Assembly: GCA_027563935.2 (NCBI GenBank) | Contig: CM050447.1 | Span: 12,678,501-12,742,500, forward strand | DNA length: 64,000 nucleotides | DNA from: Costus lasius | Taxonomy: Eukaryota; Streptophyta; Magnoliopsida; Zingiberales; Costaceae | Reading direction: 5' to 3' | Shown: one piece after another, positions 1-12,156 of the stretch | Layout: each line of letters starts with the position of its first letter | Position numbering within the stretch: position 1 is the stretch's first letter | Notes under the pieces: model-generated | What the model was told of the DNA's origin: nothing | The model's database searches: none | The model's input: only the letters and a program-made list of their open reading frames with translations | Program-made: the position numbers and the translations under genes

Positions 1-929
1 AGCCATGGCTTTCTTTGACATCTAGCTAATGAGTTTAACATGACCAATTTTTTCTTTCACCCCTTTGTGAAACAAGTAAAATGCATTCTTATATGATTAA
101 TTAAAATGATACATTTTAAAAGGTATATCAATTACACAAATTCTGTCAACAGAAATTTGTGAGCTAGGGATACATTATTTAATTTTCATTAGCTTGAATG
201 CACTTTCATTTATAACAAGTTCGATGATATTTCTCCACATTATGAGAGTGGATAACTCTAATAACATTTGTTGTATTCATTAAATTTCCATTAGTGTGTG
301 TACTGTATATCAAAAGTTGGAAAATGTTTTGAGCCATTATACAGATGCGCTATCGCTTCATCCATCTTCCATTGATTGTAAAGGTGCTGGTTCCAAGTAC
401 TCTTGTGAAAGGATTAATTGTTTTTATTATTATTATTTTGTCTTTTGAAATGTAGCTTCCCTTGCTCGATGCTGGTGGCTAAGAAACATGGCTTATTGCA
501 ATTTTGTTTTGGTATTACATTTATCAAATTCGTTCATTTGTGGAGTGCATCCCTGTAAGGGAAAATAGGAGTGATAGGAAGGAAACAAAGACAATGTTTA
601 TCTCTCTTCCTAGCCATCCAACTTTTTTCATTTTTTTAAATTTTAATTCTAAAACTGAAACAACAATTTGTCATTCTTTTTGCTTTTTTTCCCTTTCCTT
701 CAAATCGCTCGTATTTTCTCTTCTAGGACACCTAGCTTGGTTTTCTAGAGAATATTAGGGAATCAAGTAACGTGTTGAGAACATCTAGTGAATGATTGAC
801 TTGCTATCTGAATTATTTAACCAACAAAGCAGATGTCATAACTTTTCCTGTATCAATTACTTATCCATCAAATTCCCAATTACATTATTTATCAAATTGA
901 TTTTTAGTTTAAATTCTTAAATTGGATAG
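1..929. other. Intron and upstream DNA of the FPP gene, no exon seen
   Basis: This AT-rich stretch holds only short chance reading frames. It ends in a normal acceptor (tatag) at 929, so it is probably the intron before the first visible exon of the filament-like plant protein gene. The short 5' coding exon expected for this family was not found here and probably lies left of the window. Confidence 0.5.
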
Positions 930-3217
930 GTTGGGAACAGGCTGAAGCAGAGGTTGCAGCACTAAAGCAGCAGCTTGAAACTGCAATCCAGAGGAACACT
1001 TACCTTGAAGATAAAATTGGTCAACTTGATTCGGCTCTCAAGGGATGTGCTAATCCAGTGGAGCAGGATGAGAAAGTTCATGATTCTATCACCAAAAAGG
1101 CACATGAGAGAGAATCTGAGAAGCATGAGGTGGAGGAACATCTTGTGGAGGCCAAAGCACAGCTTGAAGCTGCAAAGACTCAAAATACGACTCTTGATCA
1201 TGGACTTGAGGCAAGGCTTGAGGCTGTTGAGAGGGAAAACATGGTTTTGAAGAGTGAGCTCCATTCTCAATCTGAAGAGCTCCAGGTTCTAGTGCTGGAG
1301 AGGGAGCTAAGTAATAAAGCTGCAGAGACAGCTAGCAAGCAACACTTGGAGAGCATAAAGAAGGTTACCAAGCTTGAAGCTGAATGCCGTCAGTTAAAGA
1401 ACATAAACCGTAGATTATCTTCCGCAAGTGATCATAAACAGATTGCTAGCCCAGCCTGCCTGGAATCTCTCACTGATAGTCAATCAGACAGTGGAGAGCG
1501 GTTACTGGGTATAGATAATGAACTTGGCTGTTCTGATTCATGGGCAACGGCTTTAATTGCTGAGCTCGATCAATTCAAGAATGAGAAGCCACATTTGAGA
1601 AACCTCACCACATCTGTGGAGATTGAGCTTATGGATGATTTCCTTGAAATGGAGAGATTTGTTGCCTTGCCTGAGACTGAGAGTTCTGGTTTTGAGCCAG
1701 AAGCCAGACCTGACCAAGTTACTATTACAGACAGCCTACCCAAGATCAAAACTGAAAATCTGAACCTTAAGTTGATTGAGCTTGAAGAAAAACTTGAGAG
1801 ACTAGAACATGAGAGATCTGAATTAGAGATTGCTTTAGTTGAATCACGCAATCACCTTGGCATGTCTTGCAATATGCTGACTGCAGCTGAAATTAAAATA
1901 GCTGATCTGCAAAAAAGGGCAGACTTGGCCGATGAATCAAAAACTAGTGAAATCATGGATTTGGACGGAAAGAAGAAGGTACTTGAGACTCAGTTAGAGT
2001 TGGCATATTCAGATATAGGAAAGCTCAGTGAGAAGGTGTCATTGTTGGAAGAAAATTATGAGGCTAATATAGCATCGTCAATCGAACTTAAAGCTAAGCT
2101 AGAGATGGCTGAATCTGCGATAAAGGCATCAGATTCTCAGCTCAATTCGGCTAATTTGGAAGTTAGGAGTCTCAATGAAGCAGTTGGAACTTTAGAACGC
2201 AAGGTAAAGGAGGAGAGGACATTGTCTTCAGAATTAGCAGCAAAAGTAGAGGCTTCAGAGGCAACAAAAGAGGCATTGGAGTCTCCGCTTAGGCAAGCTT
2301 ATTCAGAAATTACAAAGCTAAAGGAGAAGGTTAGTTTCTTGGAACTGAAAGCTGAAGAGGAGAGAATATTATCTGCAGAATTTGCTGCTAAACTAGAAAC
2401 TTCTGAAGCAGCAAAAAAGAAACTAGAGCTGGATTTCAAGTTAGCACACGAGTTTGCTACTAAACTAGATGCTGCAGAGACAGCAAACAAATTGCTGGAA
2501 ATTCAACTTGAATCAGCAGAGGTGGAAATTAGAAAGCTGAGTAATAATATAGCTTTTTTAGAAGAGAAAGTTGACGAAGAAAGAGCACTATCTGCAGAAT
2601 ATGCAGCCAAGTGTCACAAAATGGAAAGTGATTTGTTAAAATTTGACCGAGAAACTGATTTTCAGAGGGTTGCACACTCCAAACAAGAACTGAAGATCAA
2701 ACAGGTGAGCATTCTCACACTTATGCCATTAATCTATTCTGTGAAACGAGCAATCAAATTCGATTTTGTGATTACTAACTATTCCAAATAAGAGCTGATT
2801 ATCGTTTTCAAATCAGATCTTACATTTATATTGTCTCATTGGCTTAGAAGAGTAGCCTGCTCATACCTTGTCAATTGTAACTTGTTTGTGTAGCAGGGGA
2901 AAGAACTTGCTGTGGCTGCTGGGAAATTGGAAGAATGCCAGAAGACAATAGCCTCACTGAACCAACAGTTGAAATCATTGACAACCATGGATGACCTCAT
3001 GCTTGAAGTTGAGATGCCACAACATGAAGTAGGCGAGCAAGGTTTTCATCACAGTGATGATTCTGAATCTGAATTAATAGACACTTACACTTTTCAAAAT
3101 GGCGGAGAAAAAGGTTCCCTTCTATCATCTTCAGTCTCTCTGCGTTCTTCTTCTTCTTCCTCAAATTTGTCCCAGCTTATGAGAACTTTGTCTCACAGTA
3201 GGAGCACCACTTGTTAG
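930..3217 (+). CDS. Filament-like plant protein (FPP), C-terminal part
   Basis: Long coiled-coil protein of the plant FPP family, thought to act as a filament or scaffold-like protein; its biochemistry is poorly known. Two exons are visible: 930-2704 (donor cag|gtgagc) and 2897-3217 (acceptor tagcag), joined in phase 0, giving about 697 residues. The first begins in phase after a split codon with WEQAEAEVAALKQQLE, a hallmark of FPP proteins. The rest is heptad-rich (many LEEK, LESAEVEIRKL-type stretches), with repeated units starting around ERTLSSELAAKVE, ERILSAEFAAKLE and ERALSAEYAAKC. The end carries the family motif CQKTIASLNQQLKSL and a serine-rich tail before TAG. The N-terminal exon is missing, so the gene is partial in this window. 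No stop or frameshift was seen in the two exons. Confidence 0.9.
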
Positions 3218-4004
3218 AAATTGTAGGAGATATAAATTAAGAACTATTATGGTGTTTAATATATTGCAATGTACTTCAAAAGATGAAACTTTCTGGCACA
3301 GTCACCTGGAATTTACAGACAATCTGGACAGGTCAAACCCCATACGTTGATTAGTGATATTGCTGCATGTGCACTGAAGAAGTAATGGATGGCATGTGTT
3401 TTATGTTTTTTTTTTTTTAAAAAAATAAATTCACAATAGCATATCAAACCACCAGTAGGTTCTACAATTTATGCTGAATATTTATAATTGATAACAATTA
3501 TCGTGTGTTGTGTAACCGATAAGTGCAGTAGTCATGATAGTCGATGGAGTTTAATACATTTTCGCTCTCAGTTGGGCACCTGCAAATATTTGTCTGGACT
3601 TTTTGAGTCAAGTTGATACCTAACTTAGAGTACTTAGGGCCCGTTTGGCTGACCAGTTGGGCAGCAATATGTCTGCATTGCGCAAGTGTGGCAGATGGGG
3701 GCGTTCGGCCCGAATGCAGTGTGGTATACTTTTGCTATGGTTTGTAAGAAGTTGCAGCTTGCCGGCGCAAGCACGGTTCAGTGCGAGCGTTGTTCACCGT
3801 GAGCTCCCTCACTCACTGCCCTTCTCTTGCTACTTCCCGCTTCGAGCTCCCTGCGTCCCCATTCCCCTTCTTTTTATCACCATTCCCTCACTCGTCGATC
3901 TCCCTTTACCACGAGCTCCCTCCACTTGTTGATCCTCCTAAGCCACTTGATGTGCATAAACACTATGAGCACTGCCGCAACCCACTGCTAGTTTCTGCCA
4001 GACC
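3218..4004. other. 3' flank of FPP gene, no gene seen
   Basis: This covers the FPP 3' UTR and flank. From 3637 the text changes to a GC-richer stretch beginning GGGCCCGTTTGGCTGACC, which resembles the terminal inverted repeats of plant DNA transposons. The matching right end was not found, so no element is called. The solo LTR at 4010 is inserted in this stretch. Confidence 0.4.
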
Positions 4005-4009
4005 CTATG

Positions 4010-5286
4010 TGTGGGTTCACCCGGTTCAACCCAAAGCCCATTGGGCCTGACCCAAACACAAACCCACAAGGAAAAGCCCGGTCAACATGCTATTTTGACC
4101 GAGATTTGGGGGCCAACCACATAGAGAAGACGGGACGAAGCTTTCGTCCGCGCCTTCACCGTGCAGCTCGGACGCGAGCTTTGCGTACGACTGCGCCATG
4201 GCGAGCTCTTCGGAGGAAGGCGGCTTCCTCCCGACCTTCCCGAACGACACGGACGCGAGCGACGCGGCTTCGTGCACAACGCAACGCGGCGACCGATTCC
4301 GGTGGGTATCGAGGGCTACGTTCGCAGGCGGGCGAGGACGCGGCTGGCGGCCGCTGAGGAAGGAGTCTTCGGCGGAAGACTCGGGCGCAGCGAAGAGCTC
4401 GGACACGAAGGCAAACCTTCCCTATAAAGGCTCGACGAGGCGGACGAGCTCGGTGTGCGCGAGGGCGTCACCACACAGAGCGCCGGGGCCGTCGCCTCTT
4501 CCAGAGCGGGGCTCTGATGCCGCCAAGGGGCGAAGGTCGGCGCGGCGGCGTCGACGAGAGAACCAGAGCGATTGTAACCGGCGTCTAGAGAGACGACCGG
4601 CGAGGGTGGGATGGGGGCGCCGGCGGGCGTCGAGAGGAGAGATTGTAAGTTTCTTCCAGGAATAAACGAAGCATTACCTTCTATCTCCTTCCCCTGTTCT
4701 ACGACGACGGGAGGCGGCGGCCTTCCCCTTTGTTCCAACGGAATCCAGAGCGCGGCGGCGCTCGGCAACAGCGACGACGCGGCGGCGTCGTGCGTCGCGA
4801 GGTTGAAGACGACGCGAGCGTTTCGAACGCTCGGCGTTCGAAACGAGGCAGAAGTCAACATTGAGGCGGTCAACGACGCGGAATCGAACGAAATCGGATT
4901 TCGATTTCGGCAGACGTCAGCGGGGCGACGCTGACGTAAGGCGGCGTGATTTCGATTTCGAATTCGCGAGCGGCGAATGAAATCGGAAGGTGACGTCAGC
5001 AGACGAGCGGCTGACGTAAGCGAAGGCAAAATCGGCGATTGTGATTTTGACCAAAGTCAAAATCAGAAGAGGTAAATTGGATTTAGGGTTCCGATCGGAT
5101 TTCTAAATTTGGGGTTAGGGTTTTCTCCGTGCGATCTTGTATTTGGGGATAAAATTTATTCGGGGAGATTAGGGTTTCGAATTTTGGGTCGAAAACCTTA
5201 GGGAGAGTTACATTCTGGTATTCCGCCGGACGGCTCTAGGAAGCGGATAAGCGCTCATCCTAGGACGATCCGACCGGGGCGTGACA
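4010..5286. mobile_element. Solo LTR, 1277 bp, TSD CTATG
   Basis: The element starts TGTGGGTTCACC and ends GGGGCGTGACA, so it has the TG...CA ends of an LTR. It is flanked directly by the 5-bp repeat CTATG (4005-4009 and 5287-5291). No gag-pol coding capacity and no second LTR are present, so it is a solo LTR. It is GC-rich, and overlapping reading frames in it look like compositional chance. Near the 3' end are paired TGACG motifs (see the separate entry). Confidence 0.85.
4913..5020. promoter_or_regulatory. TGACG (as-1-like) motif pairs in the solo LTR
   Basis: Four TGACGT-type cores occur at 4913-4920, 4931-4940, 4991-5000 and 5011-5020. The pair GACGTCAG plus CTGACGTAAG is repeated about 80 bp later. 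Paired TGACG boxes are the binding pattern of plant TGA-type bZIP factors and are known from viral and LTR promoters. Function here is inference from the motif alone. Confidence 0.45.
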
Positions 5287-5291
5287 CTATG

Positions 5292-5896
5292 CGTGCTGCA
5301 AGATCAGGTTTGTGCCGAGCTGAGTTCGACTGAACCTGCACTAATCTGAGTCCAGCATTTGAACTACATCAACTACATAGTAGTTTTATAGTTTATTAAA
5401 CACCTCCTAAACAGCTGTTACTCCAAGACAGTAACTGCACGGCCGGGCGAAACGCAGCCATTAGTGAATTCCCAAACTCAATTCCTACAGGACGCTTCTT
5501 TAGCACGCACGAATAACTTGCACAACTCAAACAATCGTAACCCATTTAAGCCGCAAGTTTGTTGGATGTTCTTTACGATCAAGCAACAAACCAAACAAAT
5601 TCAGAAAATTACGACGAATAAGAACTTAAATTTGCAGCGTGCACGGTTGGCTCCAGTTCTGCGGATTCCCCGTCTCTTCTGCAATATTCAAAACATCCCG
5701 TTCAAATTCAAAATTCTGCATCCTTACCACATCGTACGACATGCCGCAGCAGATTCCACCTCTGCCACCTGACAACAGCAATCAATCAACCATACCAAAC
5801 TCAAGTCAAGAGGCAGCAAGTAACGAGCCAGTTCAGGGTAAATCACAACCAGACAAGCAATCATCTCCATCTTCTCGCCATCTCCAAGAGACAAAG
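5292..5896. other. Upstream region of the PI-PLC X gene
   Basis: No separate gene is seen. It contains the likely promoter and 5' leader of the PI-PLC X-domain gene. An open frame runs through 5639-5905 into the chosen ATG, so a longer N-terminus is possible. The short start is preferred because it places a signal peptide at the N-terminus. Confidence 0.4.
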
Positions 5897-8880
5897 ATGC
5901 AGCAGGTATGAGTTTGCTACTGTGATTCGTTCGAAATTATCCTGCAAATGCAGAATCTTACTTCCCATTTTCCTACAGGCACCGTTGCTGCTGCTGCTGC
6001 TGCTGTTCTATCTATGCCTTTCTCCTTCTTCGTCTTCTGCAGCTGGAGTACTGTGTTGCTCCACTCCACTCTTCTTCTTTTCCTCTTGTCGATCCTTCGT
6101 CTCCTCACCCTTGTCTTCTGCAGCTCGGCGCCACCTGCTTGTCGAATGGCAACTGCAACGCTGGGCTACATTGTGAGACTTGCTTGGCAAACGGCAACTT
6201 CCGGCCAAGGTGCACGCGAATCAAACCCTCCGATCCCGCCTCCAAGGTCCTGATCATCTCCCTTTCCCCCGTTTCTTCTCGGCTTTGATCTTTCTCATTG
6301 TTCGATGCAACAGGGGAGCGGGCTGCCCTTCAACAGCTACTCCTGGCTGACGACTCACAACTCCTTCGCCCGACTCGGCCAGGGTTCGCGCACCGGCGCA
6401 CCCATCCTCGCTCCGGCGAACCAGCAGGATTCCGTCACCGACCAACTCAATGTAAGTGATCTGCCATTCGCTCGTCTTCTTTCTGCCGCGGAACTCGCTC
6501 GTCATCGACCCACATCGCCGAGTCGTGGCCCGGAATCATCCCATTCCGAAGCGCGTGGGACGATTTCACTCACCCACCGCTTCCTTCTTCGCCAGAACTC
6601 GTTCCGAGTCGTGGCCGGGAAGCGCCATCATTCTGAAGCGTGTGGAACGAGTTAGCGAACTCATCCGCCGTCACTGTGACTTAATTATCATATAAATGGT
6701 TTTCAACTTCTACTACTAATTTAATACTTTGAATCACGTTAAAATTTGATCCTGTGGCTCACCAGATCATGTCAGTTATATATATTCTCCATTGCAACAT
6801 AAAAATTGCACAAACAAAATGAATAGAAAAAGGCAATCTTTTGTTGGTTCTATTGTAGACACACTGTTATAATCTATGACCATAATCACATGATGTGCTC
6901 ATTGTACCTTGCAAATTAATTCCATATAGTTGTGGTGAATCTATTGATGAGGAAGGTAAAGACTCTCATTCTTTCTTGAACTGTCTAGAGAAATTAACTT
7001 GATGTGATTCCGCAACTTGAAGATAAAGTTCTTACTGATGGGGCCAGAAAGACAAATCTTCGAGTGTCGTTCATATTTTTAAATAATATAGAGAAATCCT
7101 GTTGGATCAATAAGATTGCTTTGAAGGAAAACTAATGTTAACTTCTTTTCTAGAAAAAGACAGAAAATGATTCTGATGCTTAGAAAGATGGCACTGACTT
7201 ACTAATTAATCTGTCGTTCAGTTTCTTATCCAACAAAAGAAGTTCCATTTGCATGCAAGTGCTCTTTTATGGTTTGATGGATTAGATGGTGAGCAGATGA
7301 TCTTATCCAAGAAGCAAGAGGATTAATGTGGAGTGCACTAATCCATGTTGTCCTGAACTAGTTGTATTTGTTGCTTGCTAGACCACTGAGCATGTACTTA
7401 GAAAGTTTGGGTTGCAAGTGTACTAAAATATGACATATGATTGCTTACTTGGCGATAGAAATCCTAGAAAGGGATCCTTCATACCAATCTGACTGAAAAG
7501 TTGTGTCCAGTTTTATCATCTTGTTCTGATTGTTGTACTCGTATGCAGAATGGTGTTAGGGGCTTGATGCTGGACATGTATGACTTCCAGAACACTATCT
7601 GGCTTTGTCATTCTTTTGGTGGCAACTGCTACAACTTCACTGCCTTCGTAAGTTGGAAATGTTCTTGGTTGTCCTCTTTTTGGTCTCTTTAGCATCAGTT
7701 TTACTCATTTTGGAGCACGTCCTGGGCAGCAACCTGCTATCGATGTGCTGAAAGAAATTCAGATGTTCCTCGAAGCCAATCCGACCGAGGTCGTAACGAT
7801 ATTCGTCGAAGACTATGTCACTTCCCCTTTAGGTCTCTCAAAACTCTTCAATGCTTCTGGGCTGATGAAGTACTGGTTCCCAGCTTCAAGAATGCCCAAG
7901 AATGGAAAAGATTGGCCACTGCTGAGTGACATGATTAGCAGAAACCAGCGCCTGTTGGTATTCACATCAAAGTCCGGCAAAGAGGCATCTGAGGGCATAG
8001 CGTACGAGTGGAATCACATCATCGAAAACCAATGTGAGCAAGCAATAATTGCGTCCAATCTCAGTATTTGTAAAAAAAATCTGAAAGCTTTGGTTGAATA
8101 ATTCTGCAGATGGAGATGGAGGAATGAAGGCAGGTTCTTGTCCCAACAGGGCTGAGTCGTTGCCAATGAATTCAATGTCTAGGTCGCTTGTTCTCATGAA
8201 CTATTTTCCCTCAAATCCAGACATCGCAACTGCTTGCAAGCACAACTCTGCTCCACTTGTTAGGATGCTGAACACATGCCACAGTTTGTCAGCTGACCGA
8301 TGGCCTAACTTCGTTGCTGTTGACTTTTACAGGGTAAGCGCTGCATGCGGCTTAAAACAATTTGAAACATTTTTAGTGATTGCCTCTGGCATTCTGACTT
8401 TGTTCCAGAGAAGTGATGGAGGTGGAGCTCCTGAAGCTGTGGATATAGCAAATGGTCACCTGATCTGTGGATGCAGTGATATAGTCTACTGCAAAGTAAG
8501 TGAGGAAAATAAGCTTAAAACTTGTATTCTATTCCCTTTTATAGTCGAGAGAACCAGGGATTTTAGATACTTTAAAACATTCAAAAGCAGTTAAATATGA
8601 AATAAGCAACTCTCAAGTTCAATTTTTTTTCCATCTAACAAGAGCAGCAAATCTCAATTATGAAATAGTCAACTGTGATGCTCTTCCCATTCTTTTCTTG
8701 CAGGTCAATGCTTCAACCGGTGTATGTGATCTTCCACCTTTGCCCGGTGCCGTAGCAACCTCATCCTCCAGTCGGTCAAACGTTCGCGTTCTTTCAAGTC
8801 AACTCCAACCTCTGTGGCTGTTGCTAGGACTCATGTTTGTTTCCTTTGACCTGGCTTGCTCTTCAAATCCTTTACTATGA
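5897..8880 (+). CDS. PI-PLC X domain-containing protein, secreted/GPI-anchored type
   Basis: Plant PI-PLC X-domain protein (single-domain class, related to bacterial PI-PLC), predicted to act at the cell surface. Nine exons join in phase: 5897-5905, 5979-6047, 6124-6246, 6314-6451, 7549-7647, 7730-8033, 8110-8333, 8409-8495, 8704-8880, giving about 409 aa. The N-terminus is a signal peptide (MQQ then [15 protein letters not shown]). A cysteine-rich stretch follows ([16 protein letters not shown]). The X domain has both histidine motifs (LTTHNSF and IWLCHSFGG) plus [13 protein letters not shown] and VEDYV. The last 20 or so residues are hydrophobic ([13 protein letters not shown]) and fit a GPI-attachment signal. 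The intron at 6048-6123 is short and pyrimidine-rich. The donor after 6246 (AAG|gtcctg) is weak. The frame is intact throughout. The natural substrate is unknown for this class. Confidence 0.9.
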
Positions 8881-11800
8881 AATGGTTCAGTAGCACTTTT
8901 CAATTAGGTTTAGCTTGTGTAATTTACGCAGACAAATTGTTAAATATCATGTAAGATAATCATTTTTATGCCAAGAGGTGTTCTAAAGCTGGTTTGTTTG
9001 TTCTCACATATATTTTTTTTTGTTTTTCCATTTTTGTGACAAGTAGATTTGATATGATTTAAATAAACCTTTTAAAAAAAGTTTATTTTATATTTATAAC
9101 ATTAAGTACAGCAATGCTAAGCATTAAGATTGTGAAGGTGATGATGACAGAAGGACACTAACGGAATTAGATGGTGGTGGAGGGGGCTTGACTTCACACA
9201 TAAAAGTCAAACATTTCTCTGGCCATTGTTTGTGGTTGAATGTGACATTGAAACCTGAATAGTAACAAAAATCTCCATTTGGTTTGGTATAAATTAAATT
9301 TATTTTTTATTAGTTTTTACTATTTTTATCATTCTTAAATTATTTAATTATTTAAAATAATATAATATTATAATATAAATATTTATATAACAATAAATAA
9401 CTATTAAAATTGTTTAACTTAAAATTTTGGTAGTGAATCGAAAATCGAATTGATTTTTTAACAACTTTTTGAACAGAATCATAACCAATTTGGATATAAA
9501 TCAAACAAAATCAAAATTTTCAATTTAGCTCAATTCAGGCTGAACCTGTAAACTGGACAGCCCTAATGGTGGCTATTTGATCCTATAATTTTTCCACGTG
9601 CAATAGAAATTCATCTCTATAATGAATGTTCAGATATTTCTCAATTAGCTATGGAGCTTATTCAATCAACTCCTTGGATATTTGAATGCTGTCAATATCA
9701 AAAAAATCCTCTCCAACGAACTAAATCACATCAAGCGTGCCAATTACCAAGAATAACATCAACCTAATTTGCTACCCTTAGCTACAAAAAAGGGTCTAGA
9801 GATGTGGATGTGGCATTGATGCTATCAATCAGTGTTTAACTCGGAATCTAGTTCCAATAGCTCAGTATTTTGATAACTTCAAGTTAAAAATGCTACTAAT
9901 ATCAATTATAAATCAAATAAATAAGCATTATTAATTAGGCTAAGTTTGATCACATAAGACCCACTACTCGTCTCATCTATCTCTTAGATAATTTTGTGCA
10001 GGTCTTTCAGAGTTTATCTCTATTATTAGTCACTTTCCTTTATAAAATATATATGATCTATAATGTTTATGTATGCCAATCTTATAAAATTTGTAGAAAA
10101 GGCAAATGAAGAGTAGGGATGAATAAACTATATGTGAATAAGGTCAAAGAAGTAATATGAGCTAATAACCAAGTCTTAAAATGGGCTAAAATTATGTAAT
10201 GTATTCATAAAATCATCAACATAAAAGATGTATGACTAATACCACTAGATCACTAGTAACCTCAAAAGTATTTTTTTAAAAAAAGGTAAAGCCTTAGGAA
10301 CCAAATTAACTATAGAAAGCAAGTTACAATCAAGTAGTATTTCAATTGACAATCCCTCTAACATTGTATATGAACAATATAGAGTAGAAGTGCATTGCTT
10401 GGCTACAGAAGTCTATTATTGAATAATCTAAATCAAAACACTTGTGTATACTAAAGTGAATGAGCATCGCTCAGGCTCAACCACTAACAAGAACTTATTA
10501 TCTGACATAGTGGAGAAGTACATATATGCCCTTGATAATATTAGCTCTTATCTCAGTAACTTAGGATCTATAATAAAGCTATAGAAAACTAAGAAACATA
10601 AAACTAATAATAATAAAAAGGAGGAACAAGGGCACATACAAATTGGAAAATGGTCATAAAGTTCCCCACAGTAGTTGTCAACGGTCAAATAAGACATTGA
10701 AGGAGATGTAGCCAACAAATACCTGGACGTTTTCTGTTTTCCTAATGGAAGAAAACAATAATTCCACCCTGAAAATGTAGGAAAGGAAGTCTCTCTCTAG
10801 GTCCACATACAAATTGGAATATGGCCCGCAATGGCCCTGCCTCTGTGAGTCAGTGGGGCATCCATACAGGGCATATTTTGACCAGCACAAGCTTTATCTT
10901 CTAGTTATAAAGGATGGAAAAAGGACAGAGGTCCCTTCAATTCATGTGACGGCCACTTGAGTTGGACTAATTAATGACTCCAACCATGTGATGATGACAC
11001 CAATGGACCAATCCTTTCTCATGTGAACACCACCACAGGAAGTTGCCCACGGGGCAGTGGCAGCAGCAGTAGCAAACAATAGGAGGCCCCTCTCTTTCTG
11101 TAGTCTACTTCAGTCCCTTCCCCTTTCTTTGCTTTGAATCCAAGCCTGAGACAATTCAGCATTCAAGGACAAGGCAAGGAAGCATCCAGTCCAGCCACAT
11201 GATTCCATTCCACACACACTCACATCCTTTTCAAAAGCCTCCATGTGTGCTTCCAGCGCGCGCACACACTTGCACTGCAGTTCAACCATTTGGAATAAGT
11301 ACAGACATTGAAAGAGGAATGTGGAGTCTGCAGTGTCCCTCTTATCGCTTCTTCACTGGCATTCCTAAATTGGTGCTCTTTTGTGCTTCTAGGATACATA
11401 TAGAGAGAGGGCGGAATAACACAAGTTAAACTTTACTTGCAATTCATGTTAAACTGAGTAGATTTCATGCAACTGCCTTTTGTTTTTCCTTTCTGAAAGA
11501 GATTGGAATACCTGCAGAAGCAACACAGAATGGTCAAACAAATATTTTAGGCAAAAGTTTCCTAAAATCCAGAACTTCATCGTCATCAACACCCCTCTAC
11601 CCTAACATAAAGAGCATAATGTTAAAAGACCACCTAATATCACTATGACTGAACATGCTCATCTAGTCATAGTCAAAAAAGTGAGACAGGGGCACTCAAT
11701 AATGAGATATTACTCTCTCTCATCTAATAGAGCTTGAGTAGAGATTCAAAGTGCATGCTTGTTCCAGGACTAATGCATTTTGCCCAATTACTGTTGATAT

Positions 11801-12156
11801 TGAATTCAATTCTTCAGCAACAAGGCATTTTGAACCGGCAATGGCAAAAGAAAGCGTTTAATTGTAAATCAATATACCTGTCCATCCATTTCAATCCAAA
11901 ATCCATACTTACAAGTGATGCATCCTCACCAATCGTAAGAACAATGCACAAACCAAACTGCACACATCAAAATTTTTCTCCACATTTCCCAGCACTCCAT
12001 CTCAGTCTACTCCTTTGTTAACCTCTGTGTAAAGAGAATGCAACATCAATGTCTTTTCTCTTTTTAAAAAAAGGAAAATTTGATGATTCTTTTTTTTTCA
12101 AGAGTGAATCCTGTAGGAAGAGCAGTTTGAAGGTTAGGGGAGGGTGTGTCCAAGCT
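8881..12156. other. Intergenic, 3.3 kb, no gene seen
   Basis: AT-rich intergenic DNA. Around 9280-9570 is an especially AT-rich stretch that could be an old MITE, but no ends were found. A short direct repeat (ACATACAAATTGGAA) recurs at about 10636 and 10806. No reading frame matches a known family. The right end holds the 3' flank of the minus-strand U-box gene. Confidence 0.5.

Noticed and set aside
962..1270. Minus-strand frame within the FPP gene
   Set aside because: Shadow of the coiled-coil coding exon on the plus strand.
3637..5460. GGGCCCGTTTGG start as a DNA transposon left end
   Set aside because: No matching inverted end or target-site duplication was found on either side of the LTR inserted in it.
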